Position numbers and translations under genes: made by a program. From UBA10003 sp964365025 (GTDB taxonomy: Bacteria; Patescibacteriota; Patescibacteriia; Magasanikbacterales; UBA10003), in NCBI GenBank assembly GCA_964365025.1, contig CAYIOJ010000013.1:1-20420 (forward strand): 20,420 nt of DNA. Direction: 5' to 3'. Shown here one piece after another: positions 8,009 through 15,323 of this stretch (position 1 is its first letter; every line of letters begins with the position of its first letter). The notes below the pieces were generated by a model that was not told where the DNA came from, did no database searches, and saw only the letters and a list, made by a program, of their open reading frames with translations.

Positions 8009-8313
8009 TTCTTCCTCCTTTGCCCCGTCTCCCATTACTGGTGAGAACTTATGGGCAATTGATTTAATGCATCCCGTTGGCCACATACCAGCGAGAGCCG
8101 ACCACTATTATATTTTCAGGGAGAATTTCTCCCATTTTAGCTCTGAATAATTCTTTTTCCTTTCAAGGAGAGAGCAATGAAATTAAAAAGTTTTGATTCA
8201 GAGCTAGAATGGAAGGGGGTGTTGTGTGCGCAACACCCCGCGTGCAGAAAGTCATAGTTTTACAGCTTCAACTTTCTTAGTTGTCGGCTGGTTGGTTGGT
8301 TGTTTGTTTGGAT
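8009..8313. other. Hairpin-rich intergenic leader between the helicase and 161-aa genes
   Basis: It contains a perfect 9-bp hairpin GGGGTGTTG/CAACACCCC (8216-8239, loop TGTGCG), a long-range 15-bp stem joining 8134-8148 and 8196-8210 with one G-T pair, the small hairpin GGGAG/CTCCC near 8120-8134, and a tetranucleotide-like GGTT/GTTT run at 8288-8310 just after the helicase stop. A minus -10-like TATAAT lies at 8112-8107. Whether the structures act on the minus leader or in a plus transcript is not clear. Confidence 0.6.
8177..8257 (+). CDS. Possible 26-aa small ORF with strong SD
   Basis: ATG at 8177 is preceded by AAGGAG at 8165-8170 with 6-nt spacing. It encodes MKLKSFDSELEWKGVLCAQH and six more residues before TAG. 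Its start lies in the loop of the 8134-8210 long stem, and its second half passes through the 9-bp hairpin at 8216-8239, so it could be a structured regulatory leader rather than a real peptide gene. No following plus-strand gene is close enough to be its target. Confidence 0.25.
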   Translation: MKLKSFDSELEWKGVLCAQHPACRKS

Positions 8314-11300
8314 TTAGCGGCGCTTGGCGACCGCGCCACCGAAGAGCCCGCCCAGATCGACCTTGGAGAGGTCGACGGGCTTGCTGTCCGACGGTGTTGC
8401 CACGGGGCTCGCGACCCTGCTCTTCGTGAGCTTGGTCTCGAGCCACACAGCGGCTCCGACGAGCCAAGCGTCCACATCGCCGGCGCGGTAAAAAGACAGA
8501 AAGCGGCTTCCCGCGTCAGTGCTGGAAATGCCCGGCACCTTCCACGAGATTGCTTCCTGCCGACGACCGCGCCCATATGGCGCCGTGAGCTCATCGCGAA
8601 GAATCTTGATGCCCTCATGGACACCGGAGATTCCCGCAACGACCTCGGCAAAGGCCTTGGCTTCACGCGCTACCGCAAGGTTGTCCTCGCCGATCTCCCG
8701 AAGGATCGCGGCAAGTTCCTCGCGCTCAACACGCTCGGCCTCGGCCTGGGCCTTGGCCTCTGCCTCCCGTTGGCGCTGGATGTCCGTGAAGACCGTCTGC
8801 GCCTTGGCGATGATCGCCTTGGTCTCGACTGTCCACTGGCGGATTTCCTCGGCCGTGGGCGGCAGGTACGAGTACCGCCGTTCCTCGGCTCTGCGCCGGA
8901 GCTCATAGTCGAGGTCATACCAGTCGTTACCCGACTGCAGACCCCCAAGCTCCTCGCGGGCGGACTCGGCCTCCGCCTTTGCCTCGGAGAGCTCGGCCTC
9001 GGCTTGCGCCTTGGCCGTCGCCATCTCCTCTTCCGCCTTTGCCTCCGCCTTGAGCTCGGTGAGCTTTTTGGCGGCGATATCAGCGGCGGTTTGCGCCTCC
9101 GCAAGGTTCCGGTACCACACGGCCTTGAACCACGGGTCGCTGGCGTACCAACGGCTCGTGTTGACCGTGACGGTCCCGTAGGCCTTAAGCTCCTCGCCCG
9201 TCACCACACACTGTCCATAGACGGCGGTGATGAACGGAATTTCAGAGCTCTCAACCGCCGGGTCGGAAACCGCTACTTCGGGCTTGGTCCAACGGTCCCA
9301 CTGCTCCTGGTTCAGGTGCTCGCGCACCTTGGCTTTGAGCTGGGGAATGTTGGTGTCGGCGATAGTGGCGTAGTAGCCGAAGCTAACCACCACCTCAATC
9401 GCGCGACCGCCCGGCAGACGAATACCCTCGCCCGGCAGACGGATCCAGCCATTGACCTTCACCATCTCGTCGGAGAGTTTCACTCGCGGCGTGTACATGG
9501 TGCCGTAATACGGCGCCCGATACTCCACCACGAGCTCGCTCCCGAGGACATTGATCACATCCGGATTCTCGGAAAGAACCCGAACGACCATCGCCTCGTC
9601 AAGGGCCGGCAGCGCGATAGCTTCCGGCCGCACGACCTCAATGACTCGCCGCGCTCCGAAGAGCAGAGCGGCAAAACGCTCAACCTTCTCTTCGAACGAG
9701 TAGACCTTGAAGGTTTCCTCGCCCGTCCGGATGTTGAGCTGTCGCGCCTGCTCCTGCCTGACGGCGTTGGAGCGAAGCACGGCATCGAGGGTAATGCCGG
9801 CCGCGTGCGCCGGCGTTGTTGGAAGCGCATTCTGGCCCGCCAGCCAGCGCGCGAAGACCGCGGCCGCCTCCGGGTGTTCCCCGTCAGCGACCGTCTCCTC
9901 CGTGACCTTACGACCCTGGAAAAAGGTCTCGGTAACCGAAGTTATCAAATCCTTTTCCGAATCGTAGGCCGGGCGGAGACCGGTCTTCGTTTCCACCAAA
10001 TGCGGGGCGACCTCCACCAGCCAGGTGGGGTCAACTGCCGTAGCCATCCCGACCAAGTGCAACGTGAACGGACGTCCACGCTTGCCTTTGCCGGAAATGT
10101 CAAACGGCAAGCCAACCAGCCACTGGGGGCTGCCGGTCACCACGCTCTCTCGGGCCAATTCCCGCGTGCCGTTGCCGCCGTTGCGGTACCGCCCGTACTC
10201 GCCCGAGTACAGGTGGTCCACCATTCCGGCAACGCAGGCGCGCAGGATGGCCTCGCGCTCCTCGTCCTTTGAGGCGAACCTCTTGGACTCGGAACGCAAG
10301 CGCCCGCCTGTCGCGTCCAGAAGCTTCCGGCGGATTTCTCCGGCCCGGAAGAAATCCTTGGCAAAAATGCCCTGCTTGCGCAGGGTCTCGGCCTTGGACT
10401 CCCCGCCGCCCCCCTTGATGTCGCGCCCGGCGTTGTACACGTCAAGCACGGCCAAAAGGTCGGAACGGCGCTCCTGGGTCAGCGACCTCCACTGTCCCTC
10501 GCGGGCGCGAATGTCGCCGGCTTCCAAGCAAGCGGCAATGGTTGCCACCTGCTCCATGACGCCGAGACGCTCGGCCTCCAGGAGCATCCGCGCGAATTGC
10601 ACAGACACTGGGAGGCGCGCCATGCGGCGGCCGACCGGAGTAACCGATCCGTCCGCCAGCATAGCCCCGAGCGCCACGAGGGCCCGCTTGGCCTCGGCCA
10701 GCGTGGTCTCGTCCGGCTGGTGGAAGAACTTCAACGCCGTGGCGTCAAAGCCCTGCACTGCCAGACGCAAGACCATCTGGTCAAGCCGAGAGCGGAGCAC
10801 CTCGGCTATGGGAAACTCGGGGCGGTCCAACATGCTCGTTTCCGAGCACAGGACATACGCCCCTGGTTTGGTCCGGCCGGCGCGTCCGGCCCGTTGCTCG
10901 CAATCAGCCCGCGAAATGGGCTTGAGGTACAAGCCCTCAATCCCGTCCGCCAGCTCAATCCGCCGCTCCACCCCGGAGTCAACAACCGCGTCAACATCCG
11001 GAATGGTAACCGAGGTCTGGGCCACATTCGTGGCCACCACGACCTTGGTCTTGCCGGCGGGCGGCGCGTCAAAGCACCGCTGCTGCTCCCCGGGCTCCAG
11101 CTCGCCGTGGAGCGGGAGTACAATTGCCCCGGCTCCCAGCCGCGACTCCAGCGCGTCAACCGTTTCACCGATCTCGCGCTTGCCCGGCTGGAAAATCAGG
11201 ACATTGCGTCCCGCCTTCGCGAGCTCGGCCGCCTGATCGAGGAGCGCGCGCCCGGAGGCGCTACGCCGCTCGACCGGGTACAGCCGCCCGGGCACCGAGA

Positions 11301-11829
11301 TGACCGGCGCGTCTCCGAAGAAACGCGACAGCCCCTCGGCATCGAGCGTGGCGGACATGAGAACGACCCGCAGGTCATCCCCGGCCTCAATCCGCTGGCG
11401 GGCCCACGCGACCAGAACCTCCATGTTCAGGTTCCATTCGTGGACCTCGTCAAGGACGAGGATGGTCCGGCCGCCGGTGCCCCCGGCGCCGCCAGCCAAC
11501 TCACGGACGAGCTGCAACCCATCCGTGCAGTAAAGAATTTCCGTTGCAGCGGAGTCGCACTTTTCCTCGGCTGTGCGAAAACCGACCCGGTCGCCCAACC
11601 GGGTTTCCACCAAGAACGCGACGCGCTGGGCAAGCGTGCGCGCCGCGAGCCGCCGGGGTTGGGTAACCACCACCCGGTAACCGGCTTCCGAAAGGAAGCA
11701 CGGCACCAAGCAGGATTTCCCGGCCCCGGTCTCTGCCGTTATGATTGTGACTCGGTGCTCGCGCACCGAGTCCACAATCGCCTGCCGGTAGGCCAACACC
11801 GGCAGATCGGCAATAAGATGATTTCTCAT
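8314..11829 (-). CDS. DEAH-type ATP-dependent helicase (HrpA/HrpB-like core) with long coiled-coil C-terminal extension
   Basis: 1171 aa from ATG 11829, chosen because GAGGAAAAAAG precedes it; the open frame continues upstream only through hairpin-rich sequence. SF2 motifs in order: I ETGAGKS (33-39), Ia VTQPRRLAAR (55-64), II DEVH (127-130), III MSAT near 155, then ATNVAQTSVTIP, and VI QRAGRAGRTKPG. This order matches DEAH helicases acting on RNA or RNA-protein complexes. After a helicase-associated region, a long part of about 450 residues has no recognised domain; it includes an Ala/Glu/Lys-rich segment (TELKAEAKAEEEMATAKAQA) that is surely coiled coil. It ends in an Arg tail. The gene is GC-rich, unlike its plus-strand neighbours. 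The substrate is not deducible. Confidence 0.9.
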   Translation of the reverse strand: MRNHLIADLPVLAYRQAIVDSVREHRVTIITAETGAGKSCLVPCFLSEAGYRVVVTQPRRLAARTLAQRVAFLVETRLGDRVGFRTAEEKCDSAATEILYCTDGLQLVRELAGGAGGTGGRTILVLDEVHEWNLNMEVLVAWARQRIEAGDDLRVVLMSATLDAEGLSRFFGDAPVISVPGRLYPVERRSASGRALLDQAAELAKAGRNVLIFQPGKREIGETVDALESRLGAGAIVLPLHGELEPGEQQRCFDAPPAGKTKVVVATNVAQTSVTIPDVDAVVDSGVERRIELADGIEGLYLKPISRADCEQRAGRAGRTKPGAYVLCSETSMLDRPEFPIAEVLRSRLDQMVLRLAVQGFDATALKFFHQPDETTLAEAKRALVALGAMLADGSVTPVGRRMARLPVSVQFARMLLEAERLGVMEQVATIAACLEAGDIRAREGQWRSLTQERRSDLLAVLDVYNAGRDIKGGGGESKAETLRKQGIFAKDFFRAGEIRRKLLDATGGRLRSESKRFASKDEEREAILRACVAGMVDHLYSGEYGRYRNGGNGTRELARESVVTGSPQWLVGLPFDISGKGKRGRPFTLHLVGMATAVDPTWLVEVAPHLVETKTGLRPAYDSEKDLITSVTETFFQGRKVTEETVADGEHPEAAAVFARWLAGQNALPTTPAHAAGITLDAVLRSNAVRQEQARQLNIRTGEETFKVYSFEEKVERFAALLFGARRVIEVVRPEAIALPALDEAMVVRVLSENPDVINVLGSELVVEYRAPYYGTMYTPRVKLSDEMVKVNGWIRLPGEGIRLPGGRAIEVVVSFGYYATIADTNIPQLKAKVREHLNQEQWDRWTKPEVAVSDPAVESSEIPFITAVYGQCVVTGEELKAYGTVTVNTSRWYASDPWFKAVWYRNLAEAQTAADIAAKKLTELKAEAKAEEEMATAKAQAEAELSEAKAEAESAREELGGLQSGNDWYDLDYELRRRAEERRYSYLPPTAEEIRQWTVETKAIIAKAQTVFTDIQRQREAEAKAQAEAERVEREELAAILREIGEDNLAVAREAKAFAEVVAGISGVHEGIKILRDELTAPYGRGRRQEAISWKVPGISSTDAGSRFLSFYRAGDVDAWLVGAAVWLETKLTKSRVASPVATPSDSKPVDLSKVDLGGLFGGAVAKRR

Positions 11830-12068
11830 CTTTTTTCCTCGAGCAGTGGTAGCGCCAACGCGCCAAAACCCACCCTGCTCGGCCCCTTGCGGGACTTCCT
11901 GCGCGCTATTGCCTTTCGGCTTAGTAACGCAGGCCTGCGGGCAGGGCTGCCCGAAAAGACGCGAAGTTTCACGATACTCCGCCAATCGTCTCTCCTTGAG
12001 AGAAAACAAATTGCGCGCGGCATTATGCCGGCTGCAATCTCTTTTCTCGCGAGGAAAAATTTGCTATC
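11830..12068. other. Hairpin-rich leader of the helicase gene
   Basis: Inverted repeats include CGAGCAG/CTGCTCG, GGGCAG/CTGCCC, CGGCA/TGCCG and TCTC/GAGA. The helicase SD lies at its left end (about 11831-11838 on minus) and a plus promoter at its right end. The frame of the helicase stays open through it, but the strong SD at 11829 and the structured sequence argue that it is untranslated. Confidence 0.5.
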
Positions 12069-12069
12069 A
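12061..12069 (+). promoter_or_regulatory. Extended -10 promoter (TGCTATCAT)
   Basis: TGCTATCAT fits TGnTAtnaT. A start about 7-10 bases downstream would fall at or near the ATG at 12079, giving a leaderless mRNA for the small gene that follows. Confidence 0.4.
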
Positions 12070-12078
12070 TGAAAACAT

Positions 12079-12362
12079 ATGCGCAGACCAACTCCCGAAT
12101 TCAACAAAACGCGACTGGAAAAACAAATCTACGAAGAATACGAACGCCATGGGGCAAACTTTACGACCAAACTATCTCAACTCTTTGGCGCACGCGCGAC
12201 GAGTTTGTCCACGATCATCAAATAGAGATTGAACGCATTAATCCGCCGGGCAAGCATGAACCAAATGAATACTATTATCTTTGGCTTGTTTATCCTGCTG
12301 GAAGAGCGCAAATTCCATTCGAGCAAGAACCAGACGAAGAATTATTTGACAATGCCGCGTAA
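12079..12362 (+). pseudogene. Small hypothetical gene, apparently frameshifted
   Basis: From ATG 12079, a protein-like frame reads MRRPTPEFNKTRLEKQIYEE, then YERHGANFTTKLSQLFGA, and stops at TAG 12223-12225 after 48 residues. The frame one base back then becomes the convincing one: RDEFVHDHQIEIERINPPGK, HEPNEYYYLWLVYPAGRAQI, PFEQEPDEELFDNAA, ending at 12362. Joined near 12195-12205 they would make about 93 aa. The alternative is a single 97-aa frame from ATG 12069, but its first 45 residues look random (Thr/Arg/Asn-rich). Either a -1 frameshift, a sequence error, or decay is possible. I recognise no family. A small hairpin (about 12376-12412) follows. Confidence 0.5.
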
Positions 12363-12505
12363 AAACGCAATCTTTCATTCCTCTCGATTTTTAAAATCAA
12401 GAAGAAATGAAAATAATCCTAATTGTGGATAAACTACTATTGATTCAACTATTTTAATATGCCATACTCAAATAGTAATACTACTTTAATATCTAATAAA
12501 CATTT

Positions 12506-13789
12506 ATGAAAAACAGACAAATTTTCGCTAAAATATGGGAAAATATAGACAATCAAGACATAATTCTCCTTAATGGCGCGAGGCAGGTGGGAAAGACGAC
12601 TCTGCTTAAAATGATCAAGGAAAAGCTGGAAAAGGAAAAAAATGTGCCCGCGTCCAATATTCTTTGGTTTGATTTGGAACAATCAACTGATTTGGAAATC
12701 TGGCGCGATCAGACAAAAGCATTATCCCGCTTGCCGCTGCGCTCCTTTGAGCGGCATTATGTTTTTATTGACGAATTTCAACTGTCTCCGACCATCGGCT
12801 CCACTTTCAAGGTCATCCACGATCATTATCCTCATATCAAATGTCTGGCAACCGGTTCGCTGTCTTGGTGGGTTACGGTGGAAGAAAGCATGGCAGGACG
12901 CAAACGGGTTTTTAACATCTGGCCGCTTTCCTTTGCTGAATCGATCAACTGGAATCAAAATGAAAGTGTTGCCAAGACTTTCCGGCTTGCTAATAATCGC
13001 GAAACGGTTTTGCCATCAATTACTGCCGCGGAAATAGAATTTGCGAACCAAGAAATGCTTAACTATATGGCTTATGGCGGTTACCCGGCAGTAATAAATA
13101 CTGCTGATGAGGCGGAAAAAAAATCATTGCTGAACGAGTTGGTTGATTCATACATTATCCGCGATATTCAACATTTTAATCGCGCTGTTGATCCTGTGCA
13201 GACACGCAAACTGCTGATGCTTTTGGCGAGCGGCAGCGGCTCGCTGTTTGATATCAGTCGCGTGTCAACCGATTCGGAATTGGGACGCGCCGCTTTGCTC
13301 AATCGTATTGGCTGGCTGGAACACATGTTTGTTATCAGTTTAATACGCCCATTTTTTACCAACAAAATCAAAGAGTTGGTAAAAAATCCAAAGATATTCA
13401 CGAACGATCCTGGCTTACGCAATCTGCTTTTGCAGAATCATTCTGTCTTGCCGGCCACCAATGAATTCGGGCAACTGGCAGAAAACTTTGTCGCCGCCGA
13501 ATTACTCAAACGCGAGAACAATCTTTCGCACTCGCTCCATTTTTGGCGGACGAAAACAGGACACGAGGTAGACATAGTCATAAAATCCGGCCAAAATACC
13601 ATACCGCTGGAAATCAAAGGCGGAAATTGTGAAAATATACCTTCCGGACTCGCGGCTTTTATCAAAGCATACCAACCCAAAGAAGCTTATATTTTAAACT
13701 GGTCAGTGGTTAAAAATGAAAAATATCTTGACTGCCAGATTTATTTTCGACCTTTGTGGTGGGCGAGCATCTTGACTGAAACACTTTGA
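12506..13789 (+). CDS. AAA-family ATPase with DUF4143 domain
   Basis: This 427-aa protein belongs to the widespread AAA_14/DUF4143 ATP-binding family of unknown role, common in bacterial and archaeal accessory gene sets. The Walker A is GARQVGKT (24-31) and the Walker B is YVFIDEFQ (Asp89-Glu90). ATGSLSWW and GRKRVFNIWPLSF follow in the typical order. The C-terminal DUF4143 part has GHEVDIVI (352-359) and PLEIKGG (about 367-373), resembling a PD-(D/E)xK nuclease-like core. ATG 12506 has no SD, in line with the host-type genes and unlike the GC-rich genes around it. It lies on the opposite strand to those genes and has moderate GC, so it probably has a different history. Confidence 0.92.
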   Translation: MKNRQIFAKIWENIDNQDIILLNGARQVGKTTLLKMIKEKLEKEKNVPASNILWFDLEQSTDLEIWRDQTKALSRLPLRSFERHYVFIDEFQLSPTIGSTFKVIHDHYPHIKCLATGSLSWWVTVEESMAGRKRVFNIWPLSFAESINWNQNESVAKTFRLANNRETVLPSITAAEIEFANQEMLNYMAYGGYPAVINTADEAEKKSLLNELVDSYIIRDIQHFNRAVDPVQTRKLLMLLASGSGSLFDISRVSTDSELGRAALLNRIGWLEHMFVISLIRPFFTNKIKELVKNPKIFTNDPGLRNLLLQNHSVLPATNEFGQLAENFVAAELLKRENNLSHSLHFWRTKTGHEVDIVIKSGQNTIPLEIKGGNCENIPSGLAAFIKAYQPKEAYILNWSVVKNEKYLDCQIYFRPLWWASILTETL

Positions 13790-14000
13790 ATTTCCCAACC
13801 CGCATCAGCAGAAGAAGATGTAATCCTCTGCTGGTGTGGGAGGGCGAGACAGTTTGTGCAAACCGTCTCGCCTCAAATGCAACTTTCCAAAGAGCATATT
13901 CTCCGAGAATTTCGGAGAAGCTGGTTTTAACGACACCGGCAAACGGTTGATTTCGCGTTTTTTGTCGTCACCCTGCTTACGCGTGTTGCAGGGTGGGTTG
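13790..14000. other. Convergent intergenic region with five stem-loops
   Basis: Between the DUF4143 gene (plus) and the 186-aa gene (minus) are: a 14-bp stem 13799-13812/13827-13840 with two G-T pairs; GGCGAGAC...GTCTCGCC (13843-13872, loop GTGC); TTCTCCGAG/TTCGGAGAA (13899-13919); an ACGACA/TGTCGT pair (about 13930-13968); and CACCCTGC/GCAGGGTG (13969-13995). None has a clean T-run. The second and third belong to the repeated two-hairpin motif. Confidence 0.7.
13843..13919 (+). repeat. Two-hairpin RNA-like motif, copy 1
   Basis: Hairpin A (13843-13872, stem 12 of 13 pairs, loop GTGC) is followed by a linker containing TGCAACTTTCCAAAGAGC and hairpin B (13899-13919, 9-bp stem, loop AAT). The linker matches copy 2 almost exactly while the stems differ in sequence. 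Strand is given as read; the active strand is unknown. Confidence 0.6.
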
Positions 14001-14561
14001 TTATTCGGGGTACCGCCCGTAGCGGCAACCAATCCGATTCAATTGGTTGCCGCACGAGCACATTATTCCCCTCGTTTCCGCTTCCGCGGCCGACGCCCGG
14101 GCCGCCGACTCATCAGCGCCATGAGTGCTGATGAGCGCCCACTGGGCGTCGTTTGAGCACTCGAACACCACGTACCAACCGAACCCATAAAGGGTCCAGC
14201 TGGACACAGCAGTCTCCGCCTTCTCCCCCAGGCACTCAAGCCTGAAGGAGAGGTGATGTGTTTCCCGGATGGTCTCCGGGTCGGCCGCAACGGCCTCTAG
14301 AGCGGTCCGGAACTTCCGGACGCCCTCTAGGAGGGCGGAGAGTTCTTTCTCCGCCCCCCTCGCCTCGTCCAAACTCGGCGACCTTGGGCCGCCGAGCCAA
14401 GGGAATTCTACCCCTGGGAAGAGGCGATAGCGCCTCCCGTTTGCCCGCCCGAGCTCACTCGAGAGCCCGTCGGCGCGGGAGGCTTCGTTTTTCGCCATGC
14501 CGCGGTACACGACCGCGGCCGCAATCGCCACCAATGTGGCGATTATCAGTGTGGCCACCAT
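14001..14561 (-). CDS. Hypothetical 186-aa membrane-anchored protein, GC-rich SD-led gene
   Basis: The start at ATG 14561 follows AAAGGAGGTCAC, a near-perfect SD; a longer frame upstream crosses hairpins and is unlikely to be translated. An N-terminal hydrophobic segment (VATLIIATLVAIAAAVVY, residues 2-19) followed by RGMAKNEASR suggests a signal anchor with most of the protein on the far side of the membrane or at its surface. The rest is Ala/Glu/Arg-rich and helical, then SSWTLYGFGWYVVFECSND and a Cys-containing C-terminus (IMCSCGNQLNRIGC). I recognise no family. The C-terminal codons form a 12-bp inverted repeat (14022-14053) around CCGATTCA. Confidence 0.7.
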   Translation of the reverse strand: MVATLIIATLVAIAAAVVYRGMAKNEASRADGLSSELGRANGRRYRLFPGVEFPWLGGPRSPSLDEARGAEKELSALLEGVRKFRTALEAVAADPETIRETHHLSFRLECLGEKAETAVSSWTLYGFGWYVVFECSNDAQWALISTHGADESAARASAAEAETRGIMCSCGNQLNRIGCRYGRYPE

Positions 14562-14897
14562 GTGACCTCCTTTATATACACTATTGGGAACCATTCCCCA
14601 ACGAAACACAACTGTTTTTGTTATGTTTCCTTGGGGAATGGCGTATTTTTCCTCAATCCAAATCTCAAAACATTTTTTAAGAATCAAATTGAGGAGGGGA
14701 GCGAATGGTTGCACGCCATTTCGCTCCCCTCGTGTGCAAATTTCCAAAGAGCTCGCGGCAGACCATTGTCTGCCGAGGACGATACGGTCTTTCCCACGGG
14801 TTGCCGTGGAATTGCCGTTCAAGCAGTCGTCGCCGCAACCCATTTGGGCTGTCCCGGTTTCCCGCCGGTTCGGTTTTGGTCGTGGAACTGCTAGCTG
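14562..14897. other. Hairpin-chain leader upstream of the 186-aa gene
   Basis: There is no convincing gene. Structures from left to right: a long two-part stem 14591-14641 (CCATTCCCCA/TGGGGAATGG plus an inner GAAACACAAC/GTTATGTTTC arm); CCTCAAT/ATTGAGG; GGGGAGCG...CGCTCCCC (14696-14729); CGGCAGAC/GTCTGCCG (14756-14775); and CCACGG/CCGTGG. On minus it follows the 73-aa gene and precedes the 186-aa gene. Confidence 0.7.
14696..14775 (+). repeat. Two-hairpin RNA-like motif, copy 2
   Basis: Hairpin A (14696-14729, 13 pairs with one bulge, loop TTGCACG), linker GTGCAAATTTCCAAAGAGC, then hairpin B (8-bp stem, loop CATT). The loop TTGCAC is fully complementary to the linker GTGCAA, so an H-type pseudoknot could form. 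Confidence 0.6.
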
Positions 14898-15119
14898 CTA
14901 GTACATGCAGCCCGGCCGCTCGCAGCCCCACCCATCCAGCCATGCGACTGGGATGAGACCGCCCGCCTCGCCGCACGAGTTGCAGTAGGCGAGCTCCACG
15001 ACGATGTACTCCCCACCAGAAGCATTGAGCCGAGCGCACTCGGCCTCTGCTTCCTCCCGAGTCTTGTGCTCGGAGAGTTGGTAGGAAGAGATGCGGCGAT
15101 TCATTACGCCATACATCAT
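14898..15119 (-). CDS. Hypothetical 73-aa protein with possible zinc-binding cysteines
   Basis: Start ATG 15119 follows ACAGGAGGAAAAA, a strong SD. The frame is open a few codons further up but only through the SD. The N-terminal half (NRRISSYQLSEHKTREEAEA) looks helical; ASGGEYIVVELAYC forms a probable beta strand leading into Cys46-x2-Cys49, and Cys66-x4-Cys71 lies near the C-terminus. Four cysteines in two close pairs fit a small zinc-ribbon-like fold (inference). No family is recognised. It lies between the 300-aa and 186-aa genes on the same strand, with hairpin-filled gaps of about 200 and 340 nt. Confidence 0.68.
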   Translation of the reverse strand: MMYGVMNRRISSYQLSEHKTREEAEAECARLNASGGEYIVVELAYCNSCGEAGGLIPVAWLDGWGCERPGCMY

Positions 15120-15323
15120 TTTTTCCTCCTGTCGCCCCACTTATTTCCTCTGCTCCCAGAGGTATTTGTGAAGCGACTCAACAATTTGCCACAGACATAT
15201 TTAGCCGCTGTGGCCCGGCTTATTTTTCACAGGCCTTTCTCACGCCAGCCTGTTTTTGGCGTTTTAGGGTTAGAAACCTCTTTGTCCCGACAACCCTGCG
15301 TGTCGGGAGAGGTGCGATTGAGG
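15120..15323. other. Hairpin-chain leader upstream of the 73-aa gene
   Basis: Stem-loops: CCTCTG/CAGAGG, GCCACAG/CTGTGGC, ACGCCA/TGGCGT, and a compound stem 15276-15313 (ACCTC/GAGGT outside TCCCGACA/TGTCGGGA). No ORF with an SD is seen other than the start of the 73-aa gene. Confidence 0.6.

Noticed and set aside
8134..8210. CRISPR guide or tracr-like RNA, because of TTTAGCTC/GAGCTAGAA strings
   Set aside because: Only one inverted repeat pair, no repeat-spacer array and no cas gene in the window.
8281..10272. Long plus-strand open frame (663 codons) opposite the helicase
   Set aside because: It is an antisense shadow of the GC-rich helicase gene; no SD, composition is Arg/Leu/Gly-rich without motifs, and the helicase frame has all conserved motifs.
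11830..12009. N-terminal extension of the helicase to an ATG at 12009
   Set aside because: The strong SD just before 11829 and the hairpins in the extension favour the shorter start.
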